DNA from: Colocasia esculenta
Taxonomy: Eukaryota; Streptophyta; Magnoliopsida; Alismatales; Araceae
Assembly (NCBI GenBank): GCA_014218235.1
Contig: CM024755.1
Span: 76,678,631 to 76,742,630 of the forward strand
DNA: 64,000 nt
Direction: 5' to 3'
Shown here: piece by piece, positions 22,160-33,370 of the stretch
Position numbering within the stretch: position 1 is the first letter of the stretch
Layout: every line of letters begins with the position of its first letter
The notes under the pieces: generated by a model
Told to the model about the DNA's origin: nothing
Seen by the model: only the letters and a program-made list of their open reading frames with translations
The model's database searches: none
Translations under genes and position numbers: made by a program

Positions 22160-25100
22160 ATGGTCCCGTTGGACGTTCTGGGCGAGGGGCCTTCTGTTCC
22201 CCTGCACCCCATTCCTGCAGCCGGCACCCTGAGCTCGGGTGGCCCGCCTCTTCCTCCAGCCCCATCGGAGGACCCCCGCGGCCCTACCGCACCTTTTCCT
22301 ACTCATTCCAATAAACCCCTGGACACTCCTCCAGAATCTCCTGTAAATATTGGGCTTAGTTTAGAATCTGAGGTAGAATCTAGCAAGTCCTCATCCCCAT
22401 CTAGGAAGAAGAAGGGTAATGGCATACCCCGAAGGTATCTGCTTGACTTAGTTCAAAGGTGTGGCGCTCTTCTAGCTGTCGAAGAGTTCCTCCAAGAAGC
22501 AGTGGTTTTGAACTTAGAGGATCCGCATATAGAGGAAGGGCTAGACGATGGTTTCGGAGTCTATGAAATCGTAGCCGAAGGAGACCCATTAGATGAGAAT
22601 GATTGTGAGATAGAGGATGCTGCTGAGGCGTACGCTAGTGGTATGAGGAGATTCGATGAACCTACCTCAGCAGTCAATGAGCCCACTAAAGAGGTGAACG
22701 TGGGAACCGAAGAGGATCCCAGGTTTTTAACCATAGCTTCCAGCCTCCCTCCCGAAGAAGAAGAAGCGCTCATAGAAATGTTGAGGGAGTTTAAGGATTC
22801 CTTTGCCTGGTCCTACGATGACATGCCCAGCATCGACCCTGATTTGGTGGAACACATGCTGATCTTGAAGTCAGGGGCAGTTGCCGTCAAACAAAAGTTA
22901 AGGAGGTTCCTCCCCCACATCGCTTTGAAAATGAAAGAGGAAATTGATAAACTAGACAAGGCTAAGTTCATCCGTGTAGTCCTCTATCCATTATGGGTGG
23001 CGAACATCGTCCCGGTCATGAAGAAGGATGGAAGGGTGCGAATCTGCATAGATTTCCGGGACTTAAATAAGGCATGTCCTAAAGATGATTTCCCCCTACC
23101 TCACTTGGACGTTCTGATTGATAATACTGCAGGGTTCGAAACTCTGTCGTTTATGGATGGGTATTCAGTCTACAATCAAATTCGTCTAGCCCCGGAGGAT
23201 CAAGAGAAAATCTCCTTCACCACCCCATAGGAAACATATTGCTATGTGGTCATGCCGTTTGGGTTAAAGAATGCCGGCGCCACTTATCAAAGAGCAATGT
23301 TAGCTATCTTCCACGACATGATTCATATTGATGTTGAAGTCTACATGGATGATATTGTGGTGAAGTCTCGGACCAGAAGAGAACACTCCTTCGTGCTTGC
23401 CAGGGTGTTTCACCGCGCACGAGAGTATCAATTAAAGATGAATCCAAAAAAGTGCGTATTCGGGGTTTCTTCGGGCAAGCTGTTAGGCTTCATAGCTCGC
23501 AAATGGGGGATTCAAATAGACCCGCACAAGGCCAAGGCAATAAATGAAATGCCTCCTCCCAAGAACATATCTGAGCTTCGAGGTTTGATTGGTTGGCTCC
23601 AGTTCATAAGGAGATTCATATCTCAGCACTCTCAAAGGTGTCGTCCCTTCTATGAACTATTGAAAGGAGGAGTCAGCTTTGAATGGAATGCTAAGTGCCA
23701 AGACGCCTTTGATGAGCTCAAGAGTTACCTTATGAATCCTCCCGTGCTTCAGGCACCCATCCCTGGGAAACCCTTGATCCTGTATCTGTCAACTATTGAG
23801 GACTCCCTAGGAGTTGTCCTTGCTCAGCATGATGAATCCGGCAAAGAAAGGGCAGTCTATTACCTATCTAGGCTCTTCAATCCCTCCGAGCTCAAACTCA
23901 CCACAATGGAGAAAACATGTGCAGCGCTAGTTTGGGTAGTGCAGAAATTGAAGCACTACTTCCTAGCTCATATGGTGAGTTTGATTTCTAGAATGGATCC
24001 TATTAGGTATCTCCTTGAGAAGCCAGTCCTCGCCGACAGGTTGGCACGCTGGCAAAGGTTCCTCTCCCAGTTTGATATTTCCTTCATAGTTCAGAAAGCC
24101 ATAAAAGGGTATGCCATTGCTGAGCACCTTGCTCACCTTCCTCTCCCTCATAGTGTCACGGTTCAAGAGGAATTCCCCGATGAAAACCTGTCACTCATTT
24201 CTTGCGATCCCTTCTGGTCGCTCCACTTCGATGGGGCTCTCAATTCTAGGGGACGGGGCATAGGAGCTGTCTTGCTCACCCCAGAAGGGATCACCATTCC
24301 TCTAGCCTATCAGCTTCAATTCCATGCCACCAATAACATCTCCGAGTATGAGGCTCTCCTTGCCGGTCTTAAGCTCTCCTACCTCTTAGGCGCGCGTCAC
24401 CTCAAGATCATAGGAGACTCTTAGCTCGTTCTTCGGCAAGTCCTTTCTACTTATCGCACCCGTGACCCTAAACTCAAGCCCTATCAAGATCTGGTCACTC
24501 TCCTAGCCAAGCAATTCTGTCAACTCATCTACATTCATACTCCTCGTTCTCAGAATATCTTGGCTGATGCGTTGGCATCGCTAGCCTCCTCTCTCTCCTT
24601 CCCTCTCAGCCGCAGCGCTGAGACAATCACTGTTTAAAGGTTAGAAGCTCCTTCCACTCAAGATCCTTGGTTCGTTAACCTTAGGAGCTCTCTAGTTTTG
24701 AAGGCAGAGAGGAAAGAAGCGAAGGAATTATTGCTTATTGAGCTAGAAGAAATGGTGGAAGAAGAAAGGCCGTGGTACCATGAGATTGAGCAGTACTGTA
24801 GAGACGGTACCTTCCCAGAAGAAGCAGAAGCGGAAGATAGGCGAGTCATCCGAAGAGCGGCGTTAAAATATACCCTCGTTGGTGGAGTGCTATACCGACG
24901 CGCTCTAAATGGGATGCTCCTTCGTTGTTTGTCGGACGAAGAAGCTTGGAAGGTAGTGGAAGGGTCCCACTCCAGCGAGTGTGGAGGGCATGTGAATGGT
25001 CAGATGTTGGCTAAGAAGATTCTTAGGCAGGGCTACTACTTGCCGACCCTAGAAGAAGATTGTGCCACCTATGTTCGTAGATGTGTCTAATGCAAGATCT

Positions 25101-26034
25101 ATGTCGACAAGATCCATGCTCCCTCCTCCTCTTTGCATCCGCTATCTTCTCCTTGGCCTTTCTCCATGTGGGCCTTTGATATCATCGGGCCTCTTGGTGA
25201 TCCTAATGCTCAGGTAAAACAAAAATCTGTCATCCTCACTGCTATTGAGTACTTCACCAAGTGGGCCGAAGCTGAAGCATTTGCAGAAATCAAAGGTTCA
25301 ACCGTGTGCAAATTCATCATGAGGAACATCATCGCGCGGTTCGGAGTGCCAGGCAGCCTCGTCACCGACAACGGACCCCAGTTCATATCTCAAGAACTTC
25401 AGGACCTATGTAAGAAATTCAACATTTCCTTGCATCATTCGTCTCCGTACTATCCACAAGGCAACGGTCAGGCCGAAGCCACAAAAAAAAAATGTTTTTG
25501 AAAATTCTAAAGAAAACTTGTGAGTCTAATAAATTTGCGGATTGGCCAGAAAAGTTAGTTGAAGCTCTGTGGGCCTACCGCACCTCCGTCTGCACGCCCA
25601 CCGGGCAAACGCCGTTCTCACTTACATATGGAATGGAGGCGGTATGTCCACATGAGATCCTCATTCCTTCGCTAAGAGTCCAGCTAGACAAAAAACTCAA
25701 TCCCGATGAACATCGGGAGGCGTTACTGGTACAACTAGAACTCTTAGACGAACGACGTCTAGCCGCGGCTGATCATGTGCTCGCATATCAAAACAGACTC
25801 TCAAGGTCTTTTCAAAAGAAAGTGATTGAGCGTAAATTTCAAGAAGGAGACATGGTTTTGAAACTCATTTTTATAAAACCTGGAGGTCCAAGGTCCAAAT
25901 TGTCAACAAATTGGGAAGGGTCGTACGTTGTTAAGGAAGTGTACCCCGGAAATGCGTATAGGCTAGTTAATGCCGAAAGTGAGGAGCTCTCTCACCCATG
26001 GAATGGGCTGTATCTTAAAAGATTCTACCCCTAA
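22160..26034 (+). pseudogene. pol: Pol of element B: RT, RNase H, second RNase H, integrase
   Basis: Same frame number as gag-pro, with an acidic N-terminal region first. RT has RVRICIDFRDLN near 23040 and YMDD near 23341. The tethered RNase H follows (about 23770-24060), then an archaeal-type RNase H (24216-24420, HFDGALNSRGRGIG, EYEALLAGL), a hallmark of Tat. Integrase has an H-C zinc region (24968-25095), the first catalytic Asp near 25171, TDNGPQF near 25362 and SPYYPQGNGQAEA near 25443. Stops at 23228 (A has Trp), 24422 (A has Gln), 24635 and 25088, plus a frameshift at an A-run near 25485, after which the integrase end continues in another frame to 26034. Not functional. Confidence 0.92.
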
Positions 26035-26759
26035 TGTTGATAACAACACCAATTTGCAAAAGTGAATGTTGTTGGCCATGTGTCTCCCCCCCCCCTCTTT
26101 GTGCTAAATGATCTCTATGTCCGACTACACACACACAACACGGCTACCTAAGGTTAATTCCCCTTTGACTATGGTGTTTCTGCTCAGCCCTAATATAGGG
26201 AACCTAAGGTCAATTCTCTTCTTACTCGGACGAGGTCCAGGGGTAAGGGGAAAGCTGGCATGTGGACAAGCAAGTGGTGTAGATCATGTGTATGAAGTCT
26301 CAAAGAGGGGCGGTCATTTCAAAAAAAAAGAGAAGAAATGAAAGAAAATGATAAAAGTATGATGAGAAAGTAGGGGCATATCAAAGAGTGGCAGTACAGT
26401 TCCCCGCGGGACGTCCTTGAGCCCGGTCGTACGCATGCCCCCAATTCAAAAAAAAAAAAAAAAGAGCAATGACCTTAAAGTCCCTGGACAACAGACGGAT
26501 TTCACATGTAACACACCCATTGCAAGTCTCATAAGCCAGTAACCCCGACCCCAAGACCAAGTCTTGTCTCATTGCTAATCTTCCTATTCTCCCTAAAAGA
26601 TCAAAGGACCCCCGCACCCGGTCTGTGTTAGAACATCAATGTTCAAGGGGCAAGAAGCCCTAGTAAGTCAAAGATAAATGCACACTGCACATAGATATTA
26701 TTCGCCAAACAAGAGATGAGGATAAGATCAGTGGCTAATTACCCGAAAGCAAGAGGTGC

Positions 26760-26945
26760 AGAAATCTCAAAAATCCAAAAAAATCAGAAATCTCAAAAAT
26801 AAAAAAAAATCAGAAATTTCAAAATCCAAAAAAAATCAGAAATCTCAAAAATAAAAAAAATCAGAAATCTCAAAATCTAAAAAAATCAGAAATCTCAAAA
26901 AAATTAAAAAAAAATCATCAAAAAATCTCAAAAATCCAAAAAGAA
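26760..26945. repeat. A-rich minisatellite
   Basis: About seven degenerate units of roughly 25 bp, each with CAGAAATCTC followed by an A run. The array ends with AATCCAAAAAGAATGTGTG, and a near-identical word ends the A-rich run at 21740-21763. Confidence 0.8.
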
Positions 26946-27008
26946 TGTGTGTATATACCGCTTTCCTTTAGCATGCATTGTTTATTTTCCTTTCCGCCTA
27001 TTTAATAA

Positions 27009-27071
27009 GGCTCAGCCTCTTGACAATTGCGAAGTTAGGTTCATGATTATTTAATCGCAAGGGGCTGAGCC
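27009..27071. terminator. Bipartite inverted repeat between convergent transcription units
   Basis: GGCTCAGCC (27009-27017) pairs with GGCTGAGCC (27063-27071), and TTGCGA near 27026 pairs with TCGCAA (27055-27060). It sits between the end of sense pol and the end of antisense gene 1. A role in RNA 3' end formation is only a guess. Confidence 0.45.
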
Positions 27072-27348
27072 AAAGAGCAGATCTAACCTATTTTTACTAA
27101 GTGTGCAGGGACAGGTAATTCTAAGGGACGTGCAGCGCCGTACTCAGTGATTCTCCGCCTCTCTCTCTCTCCCGTGTTCAAATCTCATTTCACACTCGTG
27201 TCAATAAGCAAACCATTCATTCCATAAATCATTGACATAAAAGCAAAAGTTCCATTAAGATATGAACAATGTGTACAAAAGATGGGGAGGTGGCTCACAA
27301 GTCTCCTCAGTGTCCACCGCCACTCTCCCCGGATCCCTCCTGCCGGTC

Positions 27349-30203
27349 CTATGGTGGCGGCATCTCGCCGCCACCCCTACCGCTCTGGGCACTCCCATCG
27401 CCCTGGCGACGCCTCTCCTCCTCCTCGTTCCTCCGGAGACTGGAGGAACCTGCAAAATACTGCCCTACAGAGGCGTCGGTCGCCCTGCTGGCACTCGCCC
27501 CGCTCCTGCTCCTGCTACGTGAACGGCCTATGTCCGTCACGATCTGCTGAAGGCTCCACGCCACTGTCTGCTGCGCCAGCAGCTCCGCGCGCAGTCGGGT
27601 GACCACCTCCTGGTCTTCGGGCGACCTCTGCACCCGCAACGCCGCCAGCTCCTTCGTCGCCTCCGCGACCTGCGCCTCAGCTGCCTCCACCCGGATGCGC
27701 AGCTAATCCCTCTCGCTGCGAGTAGTCTGGACCTCCCCCCGGAGCCTGTCCCTCTCACCCTGGAGATCCATGGCATGCTCCGAGGTAAGCTGCAAATCTC
27801 TCTCCTGCATCAGAGCGATCAGTCAATAATCAATTGCTAAAATAATCAATCAGAAGTTCTGTTGTACTTACTCGCTCCTCCAGGTGCCTCTGTGCCTCCT
27901 CGGCCCTCAGTACCGCACCCGCCAACCGAGCCTCCAGAAGCGATGGAGAGCCCCCTGCGCCTCGTGAAGAGGAAGCACCGCCTGCTGCGGTGCTCCTCAC
28001 TCTCTCCAGCTTCGTCCGCTGCATGCAAAAGCACATGTCAGTTTCCGAAGTCAGCTCAAAATTGTTAGGTGTTGAAGTTGGGGTGAATACTTACCAGCTC
28101 CGCTGTCTGCCTCTGCGCCACCTCCCGATCTTGCACCGCCGAGTAAAGCAAAGCTCGAAGCGATGCAATCTCTCCAGCTACATCTACCTGCAACACATTT
28201 CAAATCATTAAACCAGTTCTATAAAATCAAAATTCACAAGATTGTGATTTCAGAGTCATTACCTGGTGTCGGGCACTCTTACCACCGTACTTCAAGGCAT
28301 ATGCCTGCAGGTACGCGTCATCGGTGGTAGCATCTGACTTGACAGCCTTTCCTCGGCGCTCCCAGTCATCAATCTGCTCCTTCGCCCGCTCGCGCCAATC
28401 GGTAGTGTCATTAAGCCCTCGGAAACTCCGACCCGGTCTGCGAAACCAGTCTCGGACGGGGAACTCCACGACACTTTGCCGAAGGCCGAGTGAGCGCTGA
28501 CTGAGGTATAGGTGTAGAGGTAGCACGAGTTTGAGTGCATGCAACCACACCGACCTACCAAAGTAGGGGCGGGCCTACACCAACCAGGGCTATCCCTCAT
28601 CACCCTCCCCCAGGTATGGCTGCCAAACCACCTGCCAAACAAATCCGATCAGTCACCAAGCAATAAAGTCAAGCAATCAATCAAAGGGAAAGGTTAGTAG
28701 TACTCACATCCAGGTAGGGGTAGCTGTCAATAGCTTCCTGCAGACGCTCGAGCCGGTCCCCCAGGCTGCGAGAATCTCGGCCAGAATCCCAACAGCGTGC
28801 AATAGGCACAAGGCCCGGCCGCGTGAGATCCCCTCTCCCCAAGGCTGGGAGATGTAGATAAGCCCAAACCTGCAAGATGAGAAACAAGTTAGATGGCAGT
28901 TTTTAAAGAATTCAATTCAAAGGGTTAAAGTTAAGGTGTGTACCTGAAGAAAGGGGAAGAACCCACTCGTCGAAGTCTGCCGCTCCGAGGCGCCCAGGCT
29001 GTCGAACTGGTGCGCTAGAAAGGCTGCCCCCCAAGCATAGCCTCCTACCTCGCTCAGATCCTCCAGCAGAGGCAAGAAGCGGCAATGGACTGCGTCACCT
29101 CTCGTGGCAAACAGAAGTCTACCAAGAAAGAGAACGAGAAAGCGGCGCAAGTCCATGTCCGCCTCAGCCCCGGGCTCACTCGCCAACTCTCTCTGGCTGA
29201 CCCTAACTAGCCGCTCGAGGTACTCTCCTCACTCTCTCCAGCGCTCTTCCCCGCCTCATGTAACCTCAGACTCGCCTGCAACGCTACCCTGGGGATCAAG
29301 GAAGACCTACGATCTACAGGAAGCTCTAGCAGTCGCTCAGCTAAGTCATGATAGCAGGGGTAAGTGAATCCACTCACCGGCATCCCATACACTCTGAGCC
29401 CTGTGATCCGGCTCACATCCTCTAGGCTGGAGATCATATGCCCCCATGGGAATACGAAGGTCGTCGCCTCCGCATCCCATCTGCTCCGCAGAGCCTGGGT
29501 GAGAGCCGAATCCACCCTCATTCTTTCTATCCTAAATATCTCCCCAAACCCCATCTCCTCTATCCTATCTCTCTAGAAACGGGGAAATGCTAGGAAGACA
29601 GCCAAAACAAGCGTCCAGGACACTCGGGCCCTCATCTCACCCTACAAGCATCAAGTTCAGTTAAAATCAGGTCAGCTTTTAGTGTTCGGTTGGAGTTGCG
29701 GCATCCATGGCGACCGCGACCTTGTCGCGACAATGCGGGGCACCGCGACCTTATCGCGTCACCTTTCAAGGCCGCGATCTGGTCGCGTCTACCCGAGTCG
29801 CCGCGACATGGTCACGATGCCCCGCCCCGCCGCGACACCATGTCGCGGCAGGTCGAGCTGACGCGTTATTAGGACCGGACCGGCCGGAGCCTCCTTTGTC
29901 CGATCCTCTTTTCTACGGGCTTCTTGCCCTACATGTGCCCTCTAGGGGCTCCGTCTACTTTGTCTATACACTCATACAAGGATTTAAGGTCGATCTACTT
30001 ACCGATTTCATCGCTTTGGCGCGTTTCTTCCGTTCCTCTTCCACATTCATGGTCGGGGCCTCTTCTTCCTTTTCCGCATCCATCACCTCAGTGTCCACAT
30101 CTTCCTCAACCGGAGGCGCCTCCATTTGGTGCCGGGAACTCCACCGCTCCACCTGGCGTTTCCTCCGTAAGGAGCCCTCGCCCAGGTTCTTCTCTCCCTC
30201 CAT
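27349..30203 (-). pseudogene. Antisense gene 1 in B: seven-exon plant mobile domain plus coiled-coil gene
   Basis: Exons on the minus strand: 30203-30003, 29641-28944, 28869-28708, 28631-28263, 28187-28095, 28018-27872 and 27804-27349. All introns are phase 0 and begin GT and end AG, several with GTAAGT or GTGAGT donors. Exon 1 is a charged N-terminus (MEGEKNLGEG). Exons 2-4 give a plant mobile domain (PF10536 type): WDAEATTFVFPWGHMISSL, LPLLEDLSEVGGYAWG and FLQ joined across the intron to VWAYLHLP. Exons 5-7 are a Glu/Arg-rich coiled coil ending in an Arg/Ser-rich tail. The product would be about 707 residues. It is broken by a frameshift near 29230 and four stops (one in exon 2, two in exon 4, one in exon 7). 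Antisense extra frames are known in Tat elements, and mobile domain proteins occur both in host genes and in transposons. Confidence 0.85.
29697..29865. repeat. Longest regular CGCG pair array, in intron 1 of antisense gene 1
   Basis: Six pairs 18 bp apart: 29697/29715, 29726/29744, 29755/29773, 29784/29802, 29813/29831 and 29844/29862. Pair starts advance by 29, 29, 29, 29 and 31 bp. Spacers are unrelated in sequence. Confidence 0.95.
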
Positions 30204-30368
30204 CTACATCGGCGTGAATGGGTGAGATTGTGGGTAAGCAAAGGAAGCAAACTAGCAAAGGAAGCAAGGAGTTGAGAAGGTTCAAGGTTTGAGGGATTTT
30301 GGGGTTTTCAAAGCTTGGGAAAGAAGAAAGAAGGGCGCCCTTACGGATTTGAATCGATCAATTCAAGA

Positions 30369-30448
30369 CGCGTCTGGGCGGTGGGCCGCGACATAGTCGC
30401 GACGGTTTCGATGACCGCGATAGAGTCGCGACCATCCGTCTCGATGCG
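30369..30448 (-). promoter_or_regulatory. CGCG cassette upstream of antisense gene 1
   Basis: Words at 30369, 30387, 30398, 30416, 30427 and 30445, with steps 18-11-18-11-18. The array ends about 165 bp upstream of the ATG at 30203. I see no clear TATA box. Confidence 0.8.
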
Positions 30449-30627
30449 TCCTGAAGGCGGTCTCCATAAGCGTCGCGTCTTGAACAGAGGCCTTTGCGCT
30501 TGCAAGAAGTTCAATTTTATTCATTTCAAATCCAAATTACATTCACTAATTCTTTCTATCAATCAAATAAATGCTACAAATCCGTCCCTAGCTACCATCT
30601 TTCCTACAAATCAATCCTAATCAAGGC

Positions 30628-32054
30628 TTAAACGATCCCCGCCGCTGGCTGAATTTTCTTCAAAGCTTCAAGGTACTCTTTGATCACGTCATCGTCTTCC
30701 TCTACCTCGGCTTGAACTACGCTCCTTGCGCATCCTTCCCAATGGACGATAGCGTTGTGTATGTCGTGCTCGTCCTGCTCATCACCCATCTTCCTCTCTT
30801 GGATAGGTAGGTAATGTGATAGGATGGGGACCACCGTGCGTGCTGCGCCGCATTGGAGGTAGGTGTAGGCAACCAGTGCTTTATTGCCCAAGAGTCGTAA
30901 GGCAAGCCTGGTGCACTGAGGTAAATGAATCATCCGGCCGTGCATGAAGCGGGGGCGCGTGTCAAACTCTGCCACTGTCATCCTTTTGAAATAATCGCGC
31001 CACGCTTTCCGTCCTTTCAGCTGCGCCGTCTTGCACCACGCCTTGGTGCTCATGCGTAGAGGGCCGCCCACGAAAGCCAGTGGATGGTTGAGCATCGTCT
31101 TGCACTCCGTGGCCAACTCCTTCATTGCCCGGAACTGAATGTGGACGCCCATCCACAACTCGAGGGCGATAATGGAGCCGAAGAAGGGACCTCCCGTAGC
31201 TGCAGAAGATAGACCGGCATAGAGGAATCCCAAAACAGCCTGTCCAATGCTCATACCTTCTGAGAGGGAGTCCACGATGCTGAGGTTTGCAAAGGAGATA
31301 TCCCCGTCCTTCGTAGGGAAGAGGATGACCCCGCATATGCAGATCGCAGCCGCTTTAGCAATGGCCCGATAATTGTGTGTCTTGCGCTTGCATTGTGAAA
31401 TGATCCATTGTGAAATAGGGAGAAGGTGGACATGCATCCCGCTTGTCATGGAGTGCAAATCCCTTTTCCTCGTCGTGATCTCCGCAAGGATGCTCCAAGA
31501 GTTGATCGGCTCCACGGTATATGAAACCGCAAGTTCCTCGCCCCGTTGGTACCGCGGAAGACCGAGCATCACCTCCAACTCCTCCAGAAGAATCATGGCT
31601 TCAAACGTCGAGAAGAGGAACGTGTGGGTCTGCGGATGCCACAACTCCACTAGCGCTGTAATGCTATCCCACAAGTGTACGATTTTATCGTACTTCTTAG
31701 CGAGAACCAGAATAGTGACCAAACCCCACTCCTTTAAGTGGTCAATGGAAGCATGGGGAAGCAATTCCAACATAGGGGAAAGCCATGGTAGCTCGGAGAA
31801 CCTCCTCTGACCAGGCAAAATCTGAAGGGGAGAAGAAGAGGAGAGTTTAAGAACAGGGAAGAACAAAATAGAGCAGAACATAAGTGCAGAAAGTTTAGAA
31901 ATTGAGAAAAGCCACTTACTTGGAGATCCAGGCGCATGCAAATATGCCCCGGGATGTCGGAGAGATGCTGGAGATTGGCATATGACTCCCTAGCAGCCTT
32001 TGGACCGGAGTAGGGAGGGATCTCCTCTTGGAAAGCAGAGTAGTTTCTCTTCAT
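30628..32054 (-). CDS. Antisense gene 2 in B: intact two-exon plant mobile domain/DUF7745-like gene
   Basis: Exon 1 is 32054-31920 (45 codons, MKRNYSAFQEEIPPYSG, ending LDLQ). Intron is 31919-31822, with donor GTAAGT and a pyrimidine-rich acceptor CCCCTTCAG. Exon 2 is 31821-30628 (397 codons plus stop). The join is phase 0. The predicted protein is about 442 residues with no stop or frameshift. Features: a helical N-terminus, ELWHPQTHTFLFSTFEAMI and LEELEVMLGLPR as in the plant mobile domain superfamily, a LFPTKDGDISFANLSIVD block, GRMIHLPQCTRLAL, and an acidic C-terminal helix. A TATA box lies 85 bp upstream, and a CGCG cassette upstream of that. The family's biochemical role is unknown. It could equally be called a DUF7745-type protein. 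Its integrity contrasts with the stop-ridden gag-pol of the same element. Confidence 0.85.
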
Positions 32055-32138
32055 GGTGGCAAAGAGGGAGAAACAGGGGAGAAAATTGAAAAAGAGAGGG
32101 AGCAGAGGGTTAGCTGCGGGATTAGCCCTAAATCCTCC

Positions 32139-32146
32139 TATTTATA
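32139..32146 (-). promoter_or_regulatory. TATA box of antisense gene 2
   Basis: TATAAATA on the minus strand, 85 bp before the ATG and about 95 bp downstream of the CGCG cassette. Confidence 0.65.
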
Positions 32147-32238
32147 GAGTCTTAAGAGGTCCACTCCTACTCTAATCCCGAAACTAGGTGTTAGGATAAC
32201 TAGATTAGATAAGAGGTCTTACTGGGTTCGGTCCGAGT

Positions 32239-32318
32239 CGCGACGCCGTAATCTGACGCGACCTTGTCGCGGCAGGGCGGTATGTCGCGACTAGGTCGCG
32301 GTCATGCAGAGCGTCGCC
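32239..32318 (-). promoter_or_regulatory. CGCG cassette upstream of antisense gene 2
   Basis: Words at 32239, 32257, 32268, 32286, 32297 and 32315 (last one CGCC), with steps 18-11-18-11-18. This is the same rhythm as upstream of gene 1, at a similar distance (185-265 bp) from the ATG. Confidence 0.85.
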
Positions 32319-33370
32319 TCTCTACCCGAGGGTCTGTTTTCATGTATGTGCCTTGTGTTTGTGTTTGTTTGTTTATGTTTATGAATACATGTTGTCAGTT
32401 TGAGCTTATTATGTTTGTTCCTTGTCAACAAAAACCAGAAAATCACAAAAAGGGACATCGCCACAGGTAAGTCAGGTATTGTATTTCTGTCCTCACTCCC
32501 CACATTATTATATGATATCCTACCTATTATATCATTTCAAGGACCGGCTGGTTCTCAATGTGCTCTGGGATTTGAGTTCCCCTTTATCAAAAACAGTGAT
32601 AATCTAGGTGCACATTGACTATCGTTGGATAGGCCGTTGAGTTATTTAAGTACGGGAACGATGGATTCAGACCTGCACTGCGTTGTAGGTAGTCTCTTGA
32701 CCGTTCTTATTTGGCTTAGCAATATTATCCTTGATATATTTTCTATTTTCTTCTTTTCTTTGCATTCATTTTGATGATTTCTTTTATTTTAGCCCAGCAT
32801 GCATCATGTAGGATTTTGAGTTTTCTTGACTCATTCCTGACTTTTGATGAGCCCTTGTTGAGTGCCCAATCATTCTTCGTTTTTCAAACAAGAAATCCAA
32901 TTCCACTCCGAGTCGGAAGGTTTGCCTCCGAGTGAGTTGCTCCCGTCAGTTTGACAAGAATTTCCCTGTCTGGATTCTCTATCAAATTTTCATCCTATTC
33001 CTTTGATCTGTTTTGGTTGCGAACCGCTCCCAGGACAGAGTCATGAGTTACCTGTCTGGCACGCACATGTCCCTCCAAAACGAAATTTACAGGCCAATCG
33101 GCTAGGGTACCTCTCAATCGAGGGGTTGATCGTCCTCTTCTTTTTTCTTCTCATCCAGACTCGTGTTTTTCTTTGCATTTTTCTCGAGCAGCTGACTCGA
33201 GGCTTTCATGAAGATTCCAATTGCCTATTAGTTAGATCGGGTGTCTCTTTACCTTGGTTCCCACTTTTCAGTCCACTCCGTGTCGTTTCCGCATTGCCGC
33301 CACTTCATGACATCTCCACTCCACTTCCGCTTCGCTACCCTGCAAAGAGGAAGCCAAGGAGGGGCAAATC
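32319..33370. other. B noncoding region before the 3' LTR, with polypurine tract
   Basis: No supported gene. The open frame around 33003-33401 crosses into the LTR and has no motif. The purine-rich stretch GAAGCCAAGGAGGGGCAAATC just before 33371 is the likely plus-strand primer. Confidence 0.6.

Larger units (their letters stand above)
26035..27348. other. Noncoding region between B pol and the antisense genes
   Basis: Contains a C-run near 26088, A-rich simple sequence, and a minisatellite at about 26760-26945 built of AATCAGAAATCTCAAAAA-like units. No supported gene. An inverted repeat lies at 27009-27071. Confidence 0.75.
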
